Below are positions 35,079 through 46,666 of a stretch of 64,000 bases of DNA, piece by piece (within the stretch, counting starts at the first letter, position 1; every line of letters begins with the position of its first letter). The notes beneath the pieces were generated by a model that had not been told where the DNA came from, did no database searches, and was given only the letters and a program-made list of their open reading frames with translations. The stretch is taken from the NCBI RefSeq assembly GCF_014192105.1, contig NZ_JACHXK010000001.1, positions 806,001 through 870,000 on the forward strand, given 5' to 3'. This stretch comes from Paenibacillus phyllosphaerae (GTDB lineage Bacteria > Bacillota > Bacilli > Paenibacillales > Paenibacillaceae). Made by a program: the position numbers and the translations under genes.

Positions 35079-36752
35079 TTAAACTTGAGGCGAGGAAGAC
35101 TGCCCCGTCACCGCTGCCTTCAGCTCGGTCTCCACCTCGGCCGCGTAGCGCTTCTTCTGTTCGCTCGTATACTTCAGCTGCTCCGCCATCGCGCGTATGA
35201 CGGCGTCCTTGATCTCGCGCACCTGGGCAATATCGAAGTAAAGCGCGCCTGTCCGGCGGATGAGAAAATCGACCGGCTTGTGCGCCATCTCCTGCTCCAT
35301 GCTGTACTGCAGCTGGGCCATGACGTACGGCTCCAAGCCGTATCGTCTTGCCTCCTCCTGCAGCGCAGGCATACGGAACATGATCGAGGGCGCGTTCGAG
35401 CCGTAACGGCGGGCCAACTGGGCCGCTTCCGACTCCGTCAGGCCGAGCTCGACGCCTGGCTTCACCTGGCTGCGGACGAAAGCTTCGAATCCCGCAGCGC
35501 CACCGACATCGCCGCCGGAGATCGGGATCGTCTTCGTCTGGCAGCGGCGGAACGGGCCGTGGCCCTCCTTCTCCAGCGACTGCACGAGCAGATCCGTCAC
35601 CGACTCCGCCATCTTGCGGTAACCGGTCAGCTTGCCTCCCGCAATCGTCATGAGCCCCGATGGCGACTGGAAGATCTCATCCCGCCGCGACACCTCGGAA
35701 GGCGATTTGCCCTCTTCATAGATGAGCGGCCGGAGCCCGGCCCAGCTCGACTCGACGTCGGCAGCCGTCAGCTTCAAGGTCGGAAACATGGCTCCCGCCG
35801 CTCGGACCAGATAGCGCAGGTCGGCAGCATCCATGCGCGGCGTTGCCGGATCGCCCTCGTAATCGGTATCCGTCGTGCCGACATACGTTTTGCCGTCTCG
35901 CGGAATCGCGAACACCATGCGGCCGTCCGGCGTATCGAAGTATACCGCTTGGCGCAGGGGGAACCGTCTGCCGTCGAAGACGAGATGGACGCCTTTGGTG
36001 AGGCGCAGCGTCTTCCCCTGCTTCGAGCCGTCGAGCTCGCGCAGCCCATCGACCCATGGACCAGTAGCGTTAATCACGCGGCGGGCACGCAGCGTGAGCG
36101 TACGTCCATCAAGCACGTCTGCCGCTTCCACCCCAGTCAGCTTGCCGTCCTCCTGAAGCAGCCGCACCGCTCGCGTGTAATTGATCAGATCTGCGCCGAG
36201 CGACGCCGCCTTCTTCAGCACCTCGATCGTCAGACGCGCATCGTCCGTCCGGTATTCGACGTAATAGCCGCCGCCTTTGAGCTCCTTGCGGCGCAACAGC
36301 GGCTCCTTGCCGACGACGGCATCTTTGCTCAGCATTCGCCTGCGCTCCGAACGTTTCACGCCGGCCAGGTAATCGTACAGGCGCAAGCCGAATGAGGCGG
36401 TAACCGGTCCGAACGTGCCGCCCTTGTAGAAGGGGAGCAGCATCCATTCCGGCGTCGTCACATGCGGCCCGTTCTCGTAGACGATCGCCCGCTCCTTGCC
36501 GACCTCCGCAACCATGCGGACCTCGAATTGCTTCAGATATCTTAAGCCCCCGTGAACCAGCTTCGTCGAACGGCTCGAGGTGCCCGCCGCAAAATCCTGC
36601 ATCTCGATGAGCGCCGTCCTCAGCCCCCGCGATACGGCATCCAGCGCAATTCCCGCACCCGTAATCCCTCCGCCGATAATGAGCACGTCATATTCGCTTG
36701 CCTCCATCTGCTGCAATTGCGTTGTCCGATGGAATGCATTCAAGTCCGCCAT
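35079..36752 (-). CDS. glpD: Aerobic glycerol-3-phosphate dehydrogenase
   Basis: A product of 557 residues from the ATG at 36752, preceded by GGGAGGGAGAG. The FAD-binding motif IIGGGITGAGIALDA is at 25-39, followed by GTSSRSTKLVHGGLRYL and KGVHLVF. The enzyme oxidises glycerol-3-phosphate to dihydroxyacetone phosphate and feeds electrons to quinone at the membrane. It lies downstream of glpK on the same strand with a hairpin-repeat cluster between. No glpF or glpP is in the window. Confidence 0.95.
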   Translation of the reverse strand: MADLNAFHRTTQLQQMEASEYDVLIIGGGITGAGIALDAVSRGLRTALIEMQDFAAGTSSRSTKLVHGGLRYLKQFEVRMVAEVGKERAIVYENGPHVTTPEWMLLPFYKGGTFGPVTASFGLRLYDYLAGVKRSERRRMLSKDAVVGKEPLLRRKELKGGGYYVEYRTDDARLTIEVLKKAASLGADLINYTRAVRLLQEDGKLTGVEAADVLDGRTLTLRARRVINATGPWVDGLRELDGSKQGKTLRLTKGVHLVFDGRRFPLRQAVYFDTPDGRMVFAIPRDGKTYVGTTDTDYEGDPATPRMDAADLRYLVRAAGAMFPTLKLTAADVESSWAGLRPLIYEEGKSPSEVSRRDEIFQSPSGLMTIAGGKLTGYRKMAESVTDLLVQSLEKEGHGPFRRCQTKTIPISGGDVGGAAGFEAFVRSQVKPGVELGLTESEAAQLARRYGSNAPSIMFRMPALQEEARRYGLEPYVMAQLQYSMEQEMAHKPVDFLIRRTGALYFDIAQVREIKDAVIRAMAEQLKYTSEQKKRYAAEVETELKAAVTGQSSSPQV

Positions 36753-36883
36753 TCGACTCTCTCCCTCCCTGGCTCCGAAGCGTCTTCCTATGCCAAAAAA
36801 CCTCGAACACTCCTTGGCGCACGAACGCACCAAAAGAGCCCCAAGGTTTCTTCTCGTCTTACCGCTATGAACTTAGTATTGCC

Positions 36884-37013
36884 AGTCAATGCTGCGTTCC
36901 TATCGTGAACGCAAACCAATGACCCTAAGTCAATGCTGCGTTCCTATCGTGAACGCAAACCAATGACCCTAAGTCAATGCTGCGTTCCAATCTATGAACG
37001 CAAACCAATGACT
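36884..37013 (-). repeat. Hairpin repeat cluster 2 (three units of ~44 bp)
   Basis: On the reverse strand three tandem units read ATTGGTTTGCGTTC-loop-GAACGCAGCATT. The stem TGCGTTC/GAACGCA is identical in all three, while loops differ (ACGATAG twice, ATAGATTG once). The cluster fills most of the glpK-glpD gap. Confidence 0.85.
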
Positions 37014-37068
37014 CCTTTATCTTACCATTACCCTGCTTGTCATTCCCAGTAAAGTTCTTGCGAATTTT

Positions 37069-38664
<1,596 letters not shown>

Positions 38665-38757
38665 TTACTGCCAAAAGTGCCGTGCCTACTGTATACTGGC
38701 TTTAGCTCTAATGTTCATCGATAAAGTAAGTTAATGTAAAATCCCAAGGAGGACGCC

Positions 38758-41502
38758 ATGAACCCTACGTTCGATGACTCCCTGTTATTCCGGCAAGCCT
38801 ATCATCGCGCCCCCTTCGGTATCGGTGTCTATCATGCGAATAACCGCAGCTTCGGCCAGGCGAATGAAGCGTTGTGCCAGCTGCTGGGCTGCAAGGAAGA
38901 AGATCTGTGCAGATCGGCTGGATCTGCTTTCGATAGCGGCGAGCCGCTGCTTGCCTTCGAACTCCCGTCGCAAGAGGTTCCCTGTGCCGTTGACCCCTGC
39001 GAGATCGAACGCCACTTCATTCGTCAGGATGGTACGGAGATATGGGTATCGTTCCAGTTGACCCCGCTTGCCACGCCTGATGCAGGGGCGGATGCGTATC
39101 TCGTCGTAGCCACCGATATTACCGAGCAGCGCAAACTCCAAGAAGCGTTCCGCACAAGCCAGCAGAAGCACGGGGTCATCTCGGATTTGTCGCTCGATTG
39201 GATTAGCGTTCATACCGCCGATGAGGAGGCCACAATGGTGTATTCCTCGCCGAGTTGCCGGGATTTCTTCGGTTTCGAGCCGGAGGAAATGGTCGGACGG
39301 AGCGCCATCGCGCTCGTGCATCCCGATGATTTGGACCATGTGCGGCAGTTCCTCAGCGATATCAAACATTGTGACGGCAGCCGGGTTATCTTCCGCTTCC
39401 GGAACAAGTCCGGCGACTACGTGTGGCTCGAATCCAGCAGCCGTTATACCTATGATGAGCAAGGCGAGGTAAGCGAAATAATTGCGGTCTCGCGCGATAT
39501 AACCAAGCGGATCCGCGCCGACAAGCTACTGCAGGAAAGCGAACAGCGTTATAAGTCATTGTTCGACCATAATCCGGCCGCCGTCTACTCGATGAGCCTG
39601 GACGGCAATTATTTGACAGCCAATCCGAATCTGGAGAAGCTGACCGGCTACAGTCTGGATGAATTGATCGGCATGTATTGGGGGCCGATCGTCGTACCTA
39701 AGGATCTGCCCAAGACGCTGCGCAATTTCGATCTGGCGAAGCAAGGCTATCCGCAGAGCTACGACTTGACGATTACCCATAAAGACGGCCATCTGGTCGA
39801 GATCAACTCCACCAATGTCCCGATCATCGTAGACAATGAGGTCGTTGGCGTATTCGGCATATCGAACGACATTACGGAACGCAAACGGTATATGGAACAG
39901 GTCGAGAAGCTGAGCCGAGAGTATACCCTCATCCTCAACGCCGTTTCCGAAGGCATCATCGGACTGGATACCGACGGCAACACCATGTTCATGAATCCAA
40001 GCGCTGCCGAGCTGATCGGCTTCGATCCGGCGGAGCTCATCGGTCAGCCCTATCTTCTGTCGATGTCTTGCGGATATTCCGGCAGCGCGACCTTGTCCGC
40101 CGTGCAGGAAGTGATTGCGCAGGCGATGAAAGCCGGCCGGACCTGTCGCGGCAAAGATGGCGTGCTATGGCGGAAGGATGGCTCGAGCTTCCTCGCCGAG
40201 TATGTCGTCTCCCCGATGATGGATAAGGACCAGCTCATGGGAGCTGTTCTGGTCTTCCGCGACATGACGAGCGAGCATGAGATTATACTCGCGAAGGAAT
40301 CGGCGGAACGCGCCGATCAGGCCAAATCGGACTTCCTCGCCGTCATGAGCCATGAGATTCGCACGCCGATGAACGGCATTATCGGAATGGCGGACCTGCT
40401 CACCGACACGGAACTGACCGAAGAACAGCGCAACTACACGGACACGATCCTGGCCAGCAGCGAGGCATTGCTGCGTATCGTCAGCGAAGTGCTCGATTTC
40501 AGCAAGATTGAAGCCGGCATGATGGAGCTCGCTGAGGATGTCTTCCATCTGCCTGCCTTGCTCGACAGTATCATATCGTTGTTCCAGAGCCGTGCTGAGG
40601 GCAAACAGATTACGCTTAACTGGGAGATTGGCGACGCCGTACCGCCAACCGTAACCGGTGACGAAGGCAAGCTGCGGCAGGTGCTCACCAACCTCATCAG
40701 CAACGCGATCAAGTTTACCGAGCGCGGCCATGTCTGCCTCTCCTTGCAACTATTGATGGCCGGACCGGAAGCGGACCAACTGGTGCTCGGATTTAACGTA
40801 CGGGATACAGGGATCGGGATTCCGCTCGAGAAGCAGCCGCTGCTCTTCCAGTCGTTCACCCAGCTGCACCCGATGATGAACCGCAAGTATGGCGGGACCG
40901 GGCTCGGGCTTGCCATATGCAAGAAACTTGCCGAGCTGATGGGCGGCACCATCCAAGTCCGCAGCGAAGCAGACGAAGGTTCCGCCTTCACCGTTACGCT
41001 GCCATTCCGCCTGCCGGCGGCAATGGGATTGGCTGACGCGGAACCGCATGGCGCGGTCTCCCTCGCCCCGGCAACCGCGGAAAGCCAGCTTGTGCGAATC
41101 TCTGCCTCCAACGCCGCTCAGTATGGCCCGCTTCGCCTGCTGGTGGTAAACGATCATCCGGTCAATCGACAGCTGCTGTCCGCGATGCTGACTAAGCTCG
41201 GCTACACGCCGGATACCGCGGACAATGGAGCTGCAGCCCTCCGGGCCGCCGGCGGCAAGCACTATGACATCGTCTTTATGGACCTGCAGATGCCGGTGAG
41301 GAATGGTTATGAGGCAGCCGAGGCGATGAATCAGCTCTACGGTCCTGGCAACGGCCCTGCCATCATTGCCGTCACCGCCTTTGTCCGGCCGGAAGACCGC
41401 GCCAGATGCATGGCGGCGGGCATGCAGGATTTTATCGAGAAGCCCATCCTGATCCAAGAGGTTGAACGCGTCTTGAAGCAGTGGTCTCCTGCTGCCCTGT
41501 AG
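38758..41502 (+). CDS. Hybrid sensor histidine kinase with PAS domains and receiver
   Basis: A soluble kinase of 914 residues. Four PAS-like segments occupy about 1-128, 140-253, 262-377 and 385-507 (each ends in a D(I/M)T motif such as [33 protein letters not shown]). The DHp helix has His532 in [12 protein letters not shown]. The ATPase domain (about 630-755) has DTGIGIP and [14 protein letters not shown] receiver at 793-912 has phospho-acceptor Asp842 (VFMDLQMP) and a KP pair; one acidic-pocket residue is Asn798. No membrane helix is seen, so signals are cytoplasmic. An AAGGAGG site precedes the ATG. No separate response regulator is adjacent. Confidence 0.92.
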   Translation: MNPTFDDSLLFRQAYHRAPFGIGVYHANNRSFGQANEALCQLLGCKEEDLCRSAGSAFDSGEPLLAFELPSQEVPCAVDPCEIERHFIRQDGTEIWVSFQLTPLATPDAGADAYLVVATDITEQRKLQEAFRTSQQKHGVISDLSLDWISVHTADEEATMVYSSPSCRDFFGFEPEEMVGRSAIALVHPDDLDHVRQFLSDIKHCDGSRVIFRFRNKSGDYVWLESSSRYTYDEQGEVSEIIAVSRDITKRIRADKLLQESEQRYKSLFDHNPAAVYSMSLDGNYLTANPNLEKLTGYSLDELIGMYWGPIVVPKDLPKTLRNFDLAKQGYPQSYDLTITHKDGHLVEINSTNVPIIVDNEVVGVFGISNDITERKRYMEQVEKLSREYTLILNAVSEGIIGLDTDGNTMFMNPSAAELIGFDPAELIGQPYLLSMSCGYSGSATLSAVQEVIAQAMKAGRTCRGKDGVLWRKDGSSFLAEYVVSPMMDKDQLMGAVLVFRDMTSEHEIILAKESAERADQAKSDFLAVMSHEIRTPMNGIIGMADLLTDTELTEEQRNYTDTILASSEALLRIVSEVLDFSKIEAGMMELAEDVFHLPALLDSIISLFQSRAEGKQITLNWEIGDAVPPTVTGDEGKLRQVLTNLISNAIKFTERGHVCLSLQLLMAGPEADQLVLGFNVRDTGIGIPLEKQPLLFQSFTQLHPMMNRKYGGTGLGLAICKKLAELMGGTIQVRSEADEGSAFTVTLPFRLPAAMGLADAEPHGAVSLAPATAESQLVRISASNAAQYGPLRLLVVNDHPVNRQLLSAMLTKLGYTPDTADNGAAALRAAGGKHYDIVFMDLQMPVRNGYEAAEAMNQLYGPGNGPAIIAVTAFVRPEDRARCMAAGMQDFIEKPILIQEVERVLKQWSPAAL

Positions 41503-41525
41503 ACATCGGCCTACGGGACGAGAAT

Positions 41526-41628
41526 CCAAGGTGAAACGGCTAACGCCGTCTTTGATGGCGTAGGCGCGTTTCATTCCGGAGAAATAGAAGATGACTTATA
41601 TGCGTGCAACTTATAAATTCTTATATTT
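41526..41628 (+). repeat. Dispersed ~103-bp repeat, copy 1
   Basis: Starts CCAAGGTGAAACGGCTAACG and ends TTATATTT; about four of five bases match 61415-61518 over the full length. GAAACG pairs with CGTTTC and ACGCC with GGCGT, giving a hairpin in the first half; the second half is A/T-rich. No coding potential. Confidence 0.8.
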
Positions 41629-41635
41629 GGACATA

Positions 41636-41661
41636 GCCCCCATCCCGGGATGAGGGCCTTT
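41636..41661 (+). terminator. Terminator after the hybrid kinase
   Basis: GCCCCCATCCC pairs with GGGATGAGGGC with one mismatch and is followed by CTTT. The loop is very small, so the hairpin may be less regular than drawn. Confidence 0.55.
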
Positions 41662-41779
41662 CGCATTCGCCGGCGAACGCCAGGCTTGGTCTATTTTTTA
41701 CGTGAATGATACATTTCGTTAACGGGGCGATAATGTTTTCCGGCTACAATAGGTTGCATGGGAAAGGAGGTATGAATCG

Positions 41780-41860
41780 ATGTACTACGAAGAGGATCGC
41801 GTTCCATTCGATCAGCCGGACGATATTAAGCCAGTCGCCGCTGATGAGCAATCGGCCTAA
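41780..41860 (+). CDS. Possible 26-residue peptide
   Basis: A strong AAAGGAGG site is followed nine bases later by an ATG opening 26 codons of a polar, acidic peptide (MYYEEDRVPFDQPDDIKPVA...). No hydrophobic segment and no double-glycine leader is present. The ribosome site is much better than chance, but nothing else supports function. It may be a small regulatory or spore-type peptide, or spurious. Confidence 0.4.
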   Translation: MYYEEDRVPFDQPDDIKPVAADEQSA

Positions 41861-41992
41861 TTCAGGCCTATCACCGTCTATTCGAGGCATCCGGGCGCAC
41901 GATGTCTCCATACATAAAACAGGGCAGGACAGCTGAATTCAAAGCCGTCTATGCCCTTATTCATGTTCATCGACGACTGACTAAGCACCCAG

Positions 41993-42460
41993 TCACTCTT
42001 CGGCGCTGCGAATGGATCGGTTCAGCAGCTCCATCAATAGCCGTCCTAGGCCAAGACCGACGAAGCAGCTGATCATCGGGAGCCAGACCGGCCCCCATTT
42101 GACCCCGAATAGATGACAGTTGGCATAAAAGACGCCTACGGTCGCGCAATAGGCGGCGGTTACGGGCGGCAAGAAACCGAATCGGTTCACATTCCCCGCG
42201 TCCCGGTAAGCGTCCCAGATGCCGAACATATAGAAACAAGGATAGAACAACAGCCACTGGAAATTGGTCGTGCTGACCGCTTCATCAATCCGGCCCAGGA
42301 AGCTAAGCATAATGATCTCATTCAAGTGCGCCTTCACATTGATGAGCACTTCCGAGGCGATTAAGACGATCCCCTTGATATATTTACCATTCAGCAGTTG
42401 GCCAAATCCCGGTAATGCGATGCTCCATAACGCTTTCTCAATTTGAATCGATTTGGCCAT
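41993..42460 (-). CDS. Membrane protein of unknown function
   Basis: A product of 155 residues with four hydrophobic stretches. The start (ALWSIALPGFGQLLNGKYIKGIVLI) is the pattern of TM2/DUF5683-like small membrane proteins common in Bacillales. No catalytic motif is visible. An AAGGTG site precedes the ATG. It follows the DUF3231 gene by 17 bases and is probably in the same operon. Confidence 0.65.
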   Translation of the reverse strand: MAKSIQIEKALWSIALPGFGQLLNGKYIKGIVLIASEVLINVKAHLNEIIMLSFLGRIDEAVSTTNFQWLLFYPCFYMFGIWDAYRDAGNVNRFGFLPPVTAAYCATVGVFYANCHLFGVKWGPVWLPMISCFVGLGLGRLLMELLNRSIRSAEE

Positions 42461-42477
42461 AGTTACACCTTGCTCTG

Positions 42478-43482
42478 CTAAGAATGAATGAGCGCGTCAC
42501 GCTCAAGGGCACCCGGAATTTTCTCGAGCCACCCCTTCTTTATCATCAATTCCGCCCCATCGTCCGCGAAAGTTCCGACTTCGGCCATCAGCCGCAAATA
42601 CGTAATCGCCAGATCTCTCCTCGGGCTTGCGGCGGCGGCCGTGCCGTAATTGCCGATCCCGGTCGCCGCGAGCGACAACGTATGGAAGAGGATCAGCCGA
42701 TCGGAGAACGGCGAAGCGACGGAATCGAACACCTCCGCCTCCAGCGTCGTCGGCACCGGCAGGTCATCGTCCTTAATGGTGCTGCTGAATACCTCGATGT
42801 GCTTGGACGAGATATCCCTCGCCCGGATGGCGAAATCCTTCACGTCCTGGGCAACCGCTACTTGCGCAAAACCCATCATGATCGCCTTGCCGAGCGCGTT
42901 CGAAGCCACATTGAGGAAAAGATGCGTAATCTCGACGGCATTGAGCGGTCTTCGGTCGCCTAACAGCCCGTTAATCCAGCTCTCCTTATGCACCCATTCG
43001 GTCGATTGCGGCGGGGTCAGATGAGGCGGCTTGACCCAAATCCCCTTCTCCAGCATTAGGGTTGTCGCTTTCTCCGATAGCTCAGCGGCCGTCTTCAGAT
43101 TGTGGTTGAAAAAGTCCCTGATATCCACACGTGACGCGCTGGTAAGCGCTAATGCATAAGCGACCATACCCGCCGTGCCCATCTGCTTCAAATAATGGAG
43201 CATCAACGTATCCGAGAACAGCTTGGGCGCAGCCTCGTTCACATCCTGATCGCTGAAGGCTTGGGGCGGAATGAGGCTCTCTCTCTGAAATAAATGATCC
43301 TTGAATCCCATATGCTCTTCGGTAAGCGAGCACGCGTATTTCAACACCGTCTTGACCTCGCGGTCTTCCACCGTTGCTAGGAAATACCGCAGGACACTAT
43401 TGGCCATACTGTCGCCTAAATATCCTGTCCATAAGGGGGCAACCTCCGAGGCGATTAACGGAACACTTTTTTTAATTTTCAA
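42478..43482 (-). CDS. DUF3231 family protein
   Basis: A helical protein of about 334 residues made of two similar halves: the first starts near VPLIASEVAPLWTGYLGDSM, the second near WVHKESWINGLLGDRRPLNAVEITHLFLN. This is the DUF3231 pattern, a ferritin-like helical family found mainly in spore-formers and thought to relate to spores or coats, though function is not established. I choose TTG 43482, behind AAAGGG, over TTG 43500. Confidence 0.8.
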   Translation of the reverse strand: MKIKKSVPLIASEVAPLWTGYLGDSMANSVLRYFLATVEDREVKTVLKYACSLTEEHMGFKDHLFQRESLIPPQAFSDQDVNEAAPKLFSDTLMLHYLKQMGTAGMVAYALALTSASRVDIRDFFNHNLKTAAELSEKATTLMLEKGIWVKPPHLTPPQSTEWVHKESWINGLLGDRRPLNAVEITHLFLNVASNALGKAIMMGFAQVAVAQDVKDFAIRARDISSKHIEVFSSTIKDDDLPVPTTLEAEVFDSVASPFSDRLILFHTLSLAATGIGNYGTAAAASPRRDLAITYLRLMAEVGTFADDGAELMIKKGWLEKIPGALERDALIHS

Positions 43483-43614
43483 CGCGATCGCCCTTTGCAA
43501 GTAGAATCGTTATCCGGTTATTATAGCTTTCTCCACTGCGATCGAATTTATTAAAGATAATCGGGAAGTAGACGGAGTTTAGAGGATACGAAATATGGTC
43601 CGTAACGCGAATAA

Positions 43615-43636
43615 CCGGGTCGGCAGCCCGACCCGG
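43615..43636 (-). terminator. Hairpin after pepA
   Basis: CCGGGTCGG and CCGACCCGG form a nine-base stem; the following reverse-strand sequence TTATT is only weakly U-rich. Confidence 0.6.
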
Positions 43637-43686
43637 CAATAGCATGAGGAACAGCTGCTAGACTAGCGCCCGTTCCCTGATTCCTA

Positions 43687-45210
43687 TTAATCGTTCTGCT
43701 CGCGCAAGAACAGCTCGGCAAGCGTCCGTACCATGACGCCGGTTCCGCCTTTCGGCTCCCAACCGCGCGCGCGCTCGAGCCATGCGGTACCTGCGATATC
43801 CAGATGCAGCCATGGACGCTCCTCGGCGAATGCGCCGATGAACAAGCCGGCAATGCTTGCCGCGCCATAGTTGGCTCCCTTGTTCTTCAGGTCCGCTGCA
43901 TCCGAATCGAGCTGGCGTCTGAACTCCGGATAGTTCGGCAACGGCCATACCCGCTCCCCGGCTTGCTTCGATGCGAGGATCACCTTCTGAAGCAGCTGAT
44001 CGTCATTGCCGATAGCCCCGGTCGCCAGATCGCCCAGCGATACCAATACCGCGCCGGTCAGCGTCGCCACGTCGATCAGCTTCGTCGCTCCGCGGCGGAT
44101 CGCCGTCGTCAGGCCGTCAGCCAGCACGAGACGCCCTTCGGCATCCGTGTTCACCACTTCCACCGTCGTGCCGTTCATCATCGTCAAGACATCGCCCGGC
44201 TTGAACGCCCGGTCGGACGGCATATTCTCCGCGGAAGGGATAACCGCGACAACGTTGATCGCCGGCTTCAGTTCCGCGAGAATGCGCATCGTGCCGATAA
44301 CGGCGGCCGCGCCGCCCATATCGGAGATCATCTCTTCCATGCCAGGCGCCCGCTTGAGCGAGATGCCGCCCGTATCGAACGTAATCCCTTTGCCGATTAA
44401 GCCCCACGTTTCCTTCTCGTCCTCATTGCCGCGATAGTGGATGACGATCATGCGCGGCGGATGCGCGCTGCCTTGGCCTACGCCAAGCAAGCCGCCCATT
44501 CCCTGTTCCTTCGCCGTGAACTCATCCAGCACTTCGACTTCGATGTCATCATAAACGGCGAACGTGTCCTCAATGTCCATCGCCAGCTGCTCGGGATACA
44601 GCTTGTTGCCCGGCTGATTCGTCAGATCGCGCGCGTAATTGACGGCATTGGCGAATACGCTGCCGCGGCGAATCCCCGTGGCCCATCCGGCAGCAGCTTG
44701 CTCCGAAGCAGCGGCACCCGGGATGAACGCAACCGCCTGCACCGTTTGCTTGGCCTTCTCCTTCTTCAGCGCATTACGCTTGTACAACGACAGCGCATAC
44801 CCTTCCGTCATCGCCTGCGCCGCTTGCTCCGGCGTGTAGGTCGACGATCCGAGCGTTGCCGCATCCGGCAGAAGCTGTTGGATGGCAACGGCCTTCAGTT
44901 TGCTCGCTGCTTTCGCCGCGGCAGCCGACGCATCGCGCAGACTATCCACCGTATCCGCTTTATGCGATACGCCTACGTACACGGCATGGCTGGCCGGCAC
45001 CAATCCAAGCGTGGGCAGTACGAGCGTCTCGTTCGGCTCTCCTTTGAACAGCCCTCTGGCTGCATGCTGGCGGACGGCCTCATCCAATTGCGGATGGATC
45101 CACTCCGCGCCTTCTGCCTTCAGATCATCCCGGTCGACGAATCGAATGATGACGTCATAATCTGCTGCGTTCCGATCTCCGATGCCATATGTATATTGAA
45201 CTTGGCTCAT
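43687..45210 (-). CDS. pepA: Leucyl aminopeptidase (M17)
   Basis: A product of 507 residues. The C-terminal catalytic domain has the M17 metal and active-site motifs: LIGKGITFDTGGISLKR, ISDMGGAAAVIGTM and the signature NTDAEGRLVLADGL. It cleaves N-terminal residues, preferably leucine, from peptides in the cytoplasm using two metal ions and usually forms a hexamer. The N-terminal 160 residues are the less conserved macro-like domain. It is transcribed alone. Confidence 0.93.
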   Translation of the reverse strand: MSQVQYTYGIGDRNAADYDVIIRFVDRDDLKAEGAEWIHPQLDEAVRQHAARGLFKGEPNETLVLPTLGLVPASHAVYVGVSHKADTVDSLRDASAAAAKAASKLKAVAIQQLLPDAATLGSSTYTPEQAAQAMTEGYALSLYKRNALKKEKAKQTVQAVAFIPGAAASEQAAAGWATGIRRGSVFANAVNYARDLTNQPGNKLYPEQLAMDIEDTFAVYDDIEVEVLDEFTAKEQGMGGLLGVGQGSAHPPRMIVIHYRGNEDEKETWGLIGKGITFDTGGISLKRAPGMEEMISDMGGAAAVIGTMRILAELKPAINVVAVIPSAENMPSDRAFKPGDVLTMMNGTTVEVVNTDAEGRLVLADGLTTAIRRGATKLIDVATLTGAVLVSLGDLATGAIGNDDQLLQKVILASKQAGERVWPLPNYPEFRRQLDSDAADLKNKGANYGAASIAGLFIGAFAEERPWLHLDIAGTAWLERARGWEPKGGTGVMVRTLAELFLREQND

Positions 45211-45245
45211 GAATGAATACCCTCGCTTTCCTGGCGTGCAAATGC

Positions 45246-45276
45246 AAAAAATCGGGTAGTCCCGACATACCCGATT
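45246..45276 (-). terminator. Terminator after the RsbU_N-type histidine kinase
   Basis: AATCGGGTA pairs with TACCCGATT and is followed on the reverse strand by TTTTGC. Confidence 0.85.
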
Positions 45277-45284
45277 CTAATCTT

Positions 45285-46658
45285 TTACTGGACTAATGGC
45301 AAATAGATCTTGAAATCCGTGCCTTCCCCGGAATTGCTGGTCACCCGGATCGAACCGCCGTGGTTGCGTACGATGCGATAGCTGACGGCAAGCCCAAGTC
45401 CTGTGCCTTCGGCTTTGGTGGTGAAGAACGGATCGAATAGACGGGTCTTGGTTAGATGGTCCATCCCCTTGCCATTATCGCGCACCGTAATCTCGGCGTG
45501 CATGCCTTCCCGCTTGGCGACGACATCGATGCGGCCGCGAATATCCATGCCGCGTTCTTCGATCGCCTCCATCGCATTGCGCATCATATTCAGGAACACT
45601 TGCTTTACTTGCTTGACGTCAATCGAAGCGATTAGCTCCTCGTCATAGGCTTCGAGCTGAATCTCGCTGCCTTTCATGAGCGCCTCGCTCTCGAACAGCA
45701 GGATGACTTCCTGCAAGAGCGACGGCAGATGCACGTTCTGTTTCATAGGGGCCGAAGGCTTGGATGAGTTGAGGAATTCATAGATGATGTCATTGGCACG
45801 ATCAATCTCAGTTAAGATAATACGGGCGTATTCTTCTTTGCCCAGCTGCATCAGGTGCGGACGCAGCAGCTGGATGAAACCGCGGATCGATGTGAGCGGG
45901 TTGCGAATTTCGTGTGCGATCGAAGCGGCAATCTTGCCAAGCATCGCCAGCTTGTCATTCTGATAAGCCGACTGTTCGATTATTTTGTATTCGGAGACGT
46001 CCTTGACGCTGAACAAATAATCGCCGTCGAGCTGATCGCCGTATGTAATCGTGATGAGCAAATGCCGCCCGTTCGCATCCTGGAATTCGATGTACCGGCT
46101 GCGGCGGTGGAACATCTCCTGGTAAACGCGCAAGACGATGCGCTTCGTTCCTTTGCGCAGCTGCTTATGCTTCAGAATCTCCAGCAAGTTGCAGCCGATC
46201 AGCGTCTTGCGCGGAATATCGAGCAGCTTGGCCATCTGCAGGTTGACGAACGAGAGCAATCCGTCCTGATCGAAGATCGCAAGGCCGCTGTCCATGTATT
46301 GCAGCACGTTCTCATACTTGTTCTTCACCATTCGCACGGAACGATGGGAGTTCAGCAGCATATCCCGCATCTCGCTGAAACGCTGCTCCGGTGTCTGCTC
46401 CGGTTGGTCGCGGAAGCGAAACGCCACCATAAGCTCGATCAGGAAAATAAACGATCGACTGTAAAGCTTCAGCGCCTCTTCCGATTCCACATTGGCGACG
46501 AGCATCTGCATCGATTCCTCATGAATCGCAATGATATCCTCCGGATGGACGCCCTGCAGCCATTTGCCGATCTCCGTTGCTTCGTAGAGCGATTGCTCAC
46601 TTCCGCTTCGTACATATTCGGCAAGCGCTGGAAAATAGCGCTTTCGAATTGCTAACAT
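45285..46658 (-). CDS. Histidine kinase with an RsbU-type N-terminal domain and PAS
   Basis: About 457 residues from the ATG at 46658. Residues 1-95 closely follow the N-terminal RsbT-binding domain of RsbU: RYFPALAEYV, SLYEATEIG, PEDIIAIHEE and FIFLIELMVAF align with RsbU blocks RYHQLLSRYI, SLYQAQKFS, PEEIISIHRK and LDFLIEVMIGY (from memory). Residues 112-225 are a PAS domain. The DHp motif has His249 (IAHEIRNPLTSIRGFIQLL), as in Bacillus sporulation kinases, followed by an ATPase (RDNGKGM; GTGLGLAVSYRI). No membrane helix is present. It lies eight bases after an RsbT-like gene. A role in a phosphorelay such as sporulation is inferred. Confidence 0.85.
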   Translation of the reverse strand: MLAIRKRYFPALAEYVRSGSEQSLYEATEIGKWLQGVHPEDIIAIHEESMQMLVANVESEEALKLYSRSFIFLIELMVAFRFRDQPEQTPEQRFSEMRDMLLNSHRSVRMVKNKYENVLQYMDSGLAIFDQDGLLSFVNLQMAKLLDIPRKTLIGCNLLEILKHKQLRKGTKRIVLRVYQEMFHRRSRYIEFQDANGRHLLITITYGDQLDGDYLFSVKDVSEYKIIEQSAYQNDKLAMLGKIAASIAHEIRNPLTSIRGFIQLLRPHLMQLGKEEYARIILTEIDRANDIIYEFLNSSKPSAPMKQNVHLPSLLQEVILLFESEALMKGSEIQLEAYDEELIASIDVKQVKQVFLNMMRNAMEAIEERGMDIRGRIDVVAKREGMHAEITVRDNGKGMDHLTKTRLFDPFFTTKAEGTGLGLAVSYRIVRNHGGSIRVTSNSGEGTDFKIYLPLVQ

Positions 46659-46666
46659 GCTTTGCT

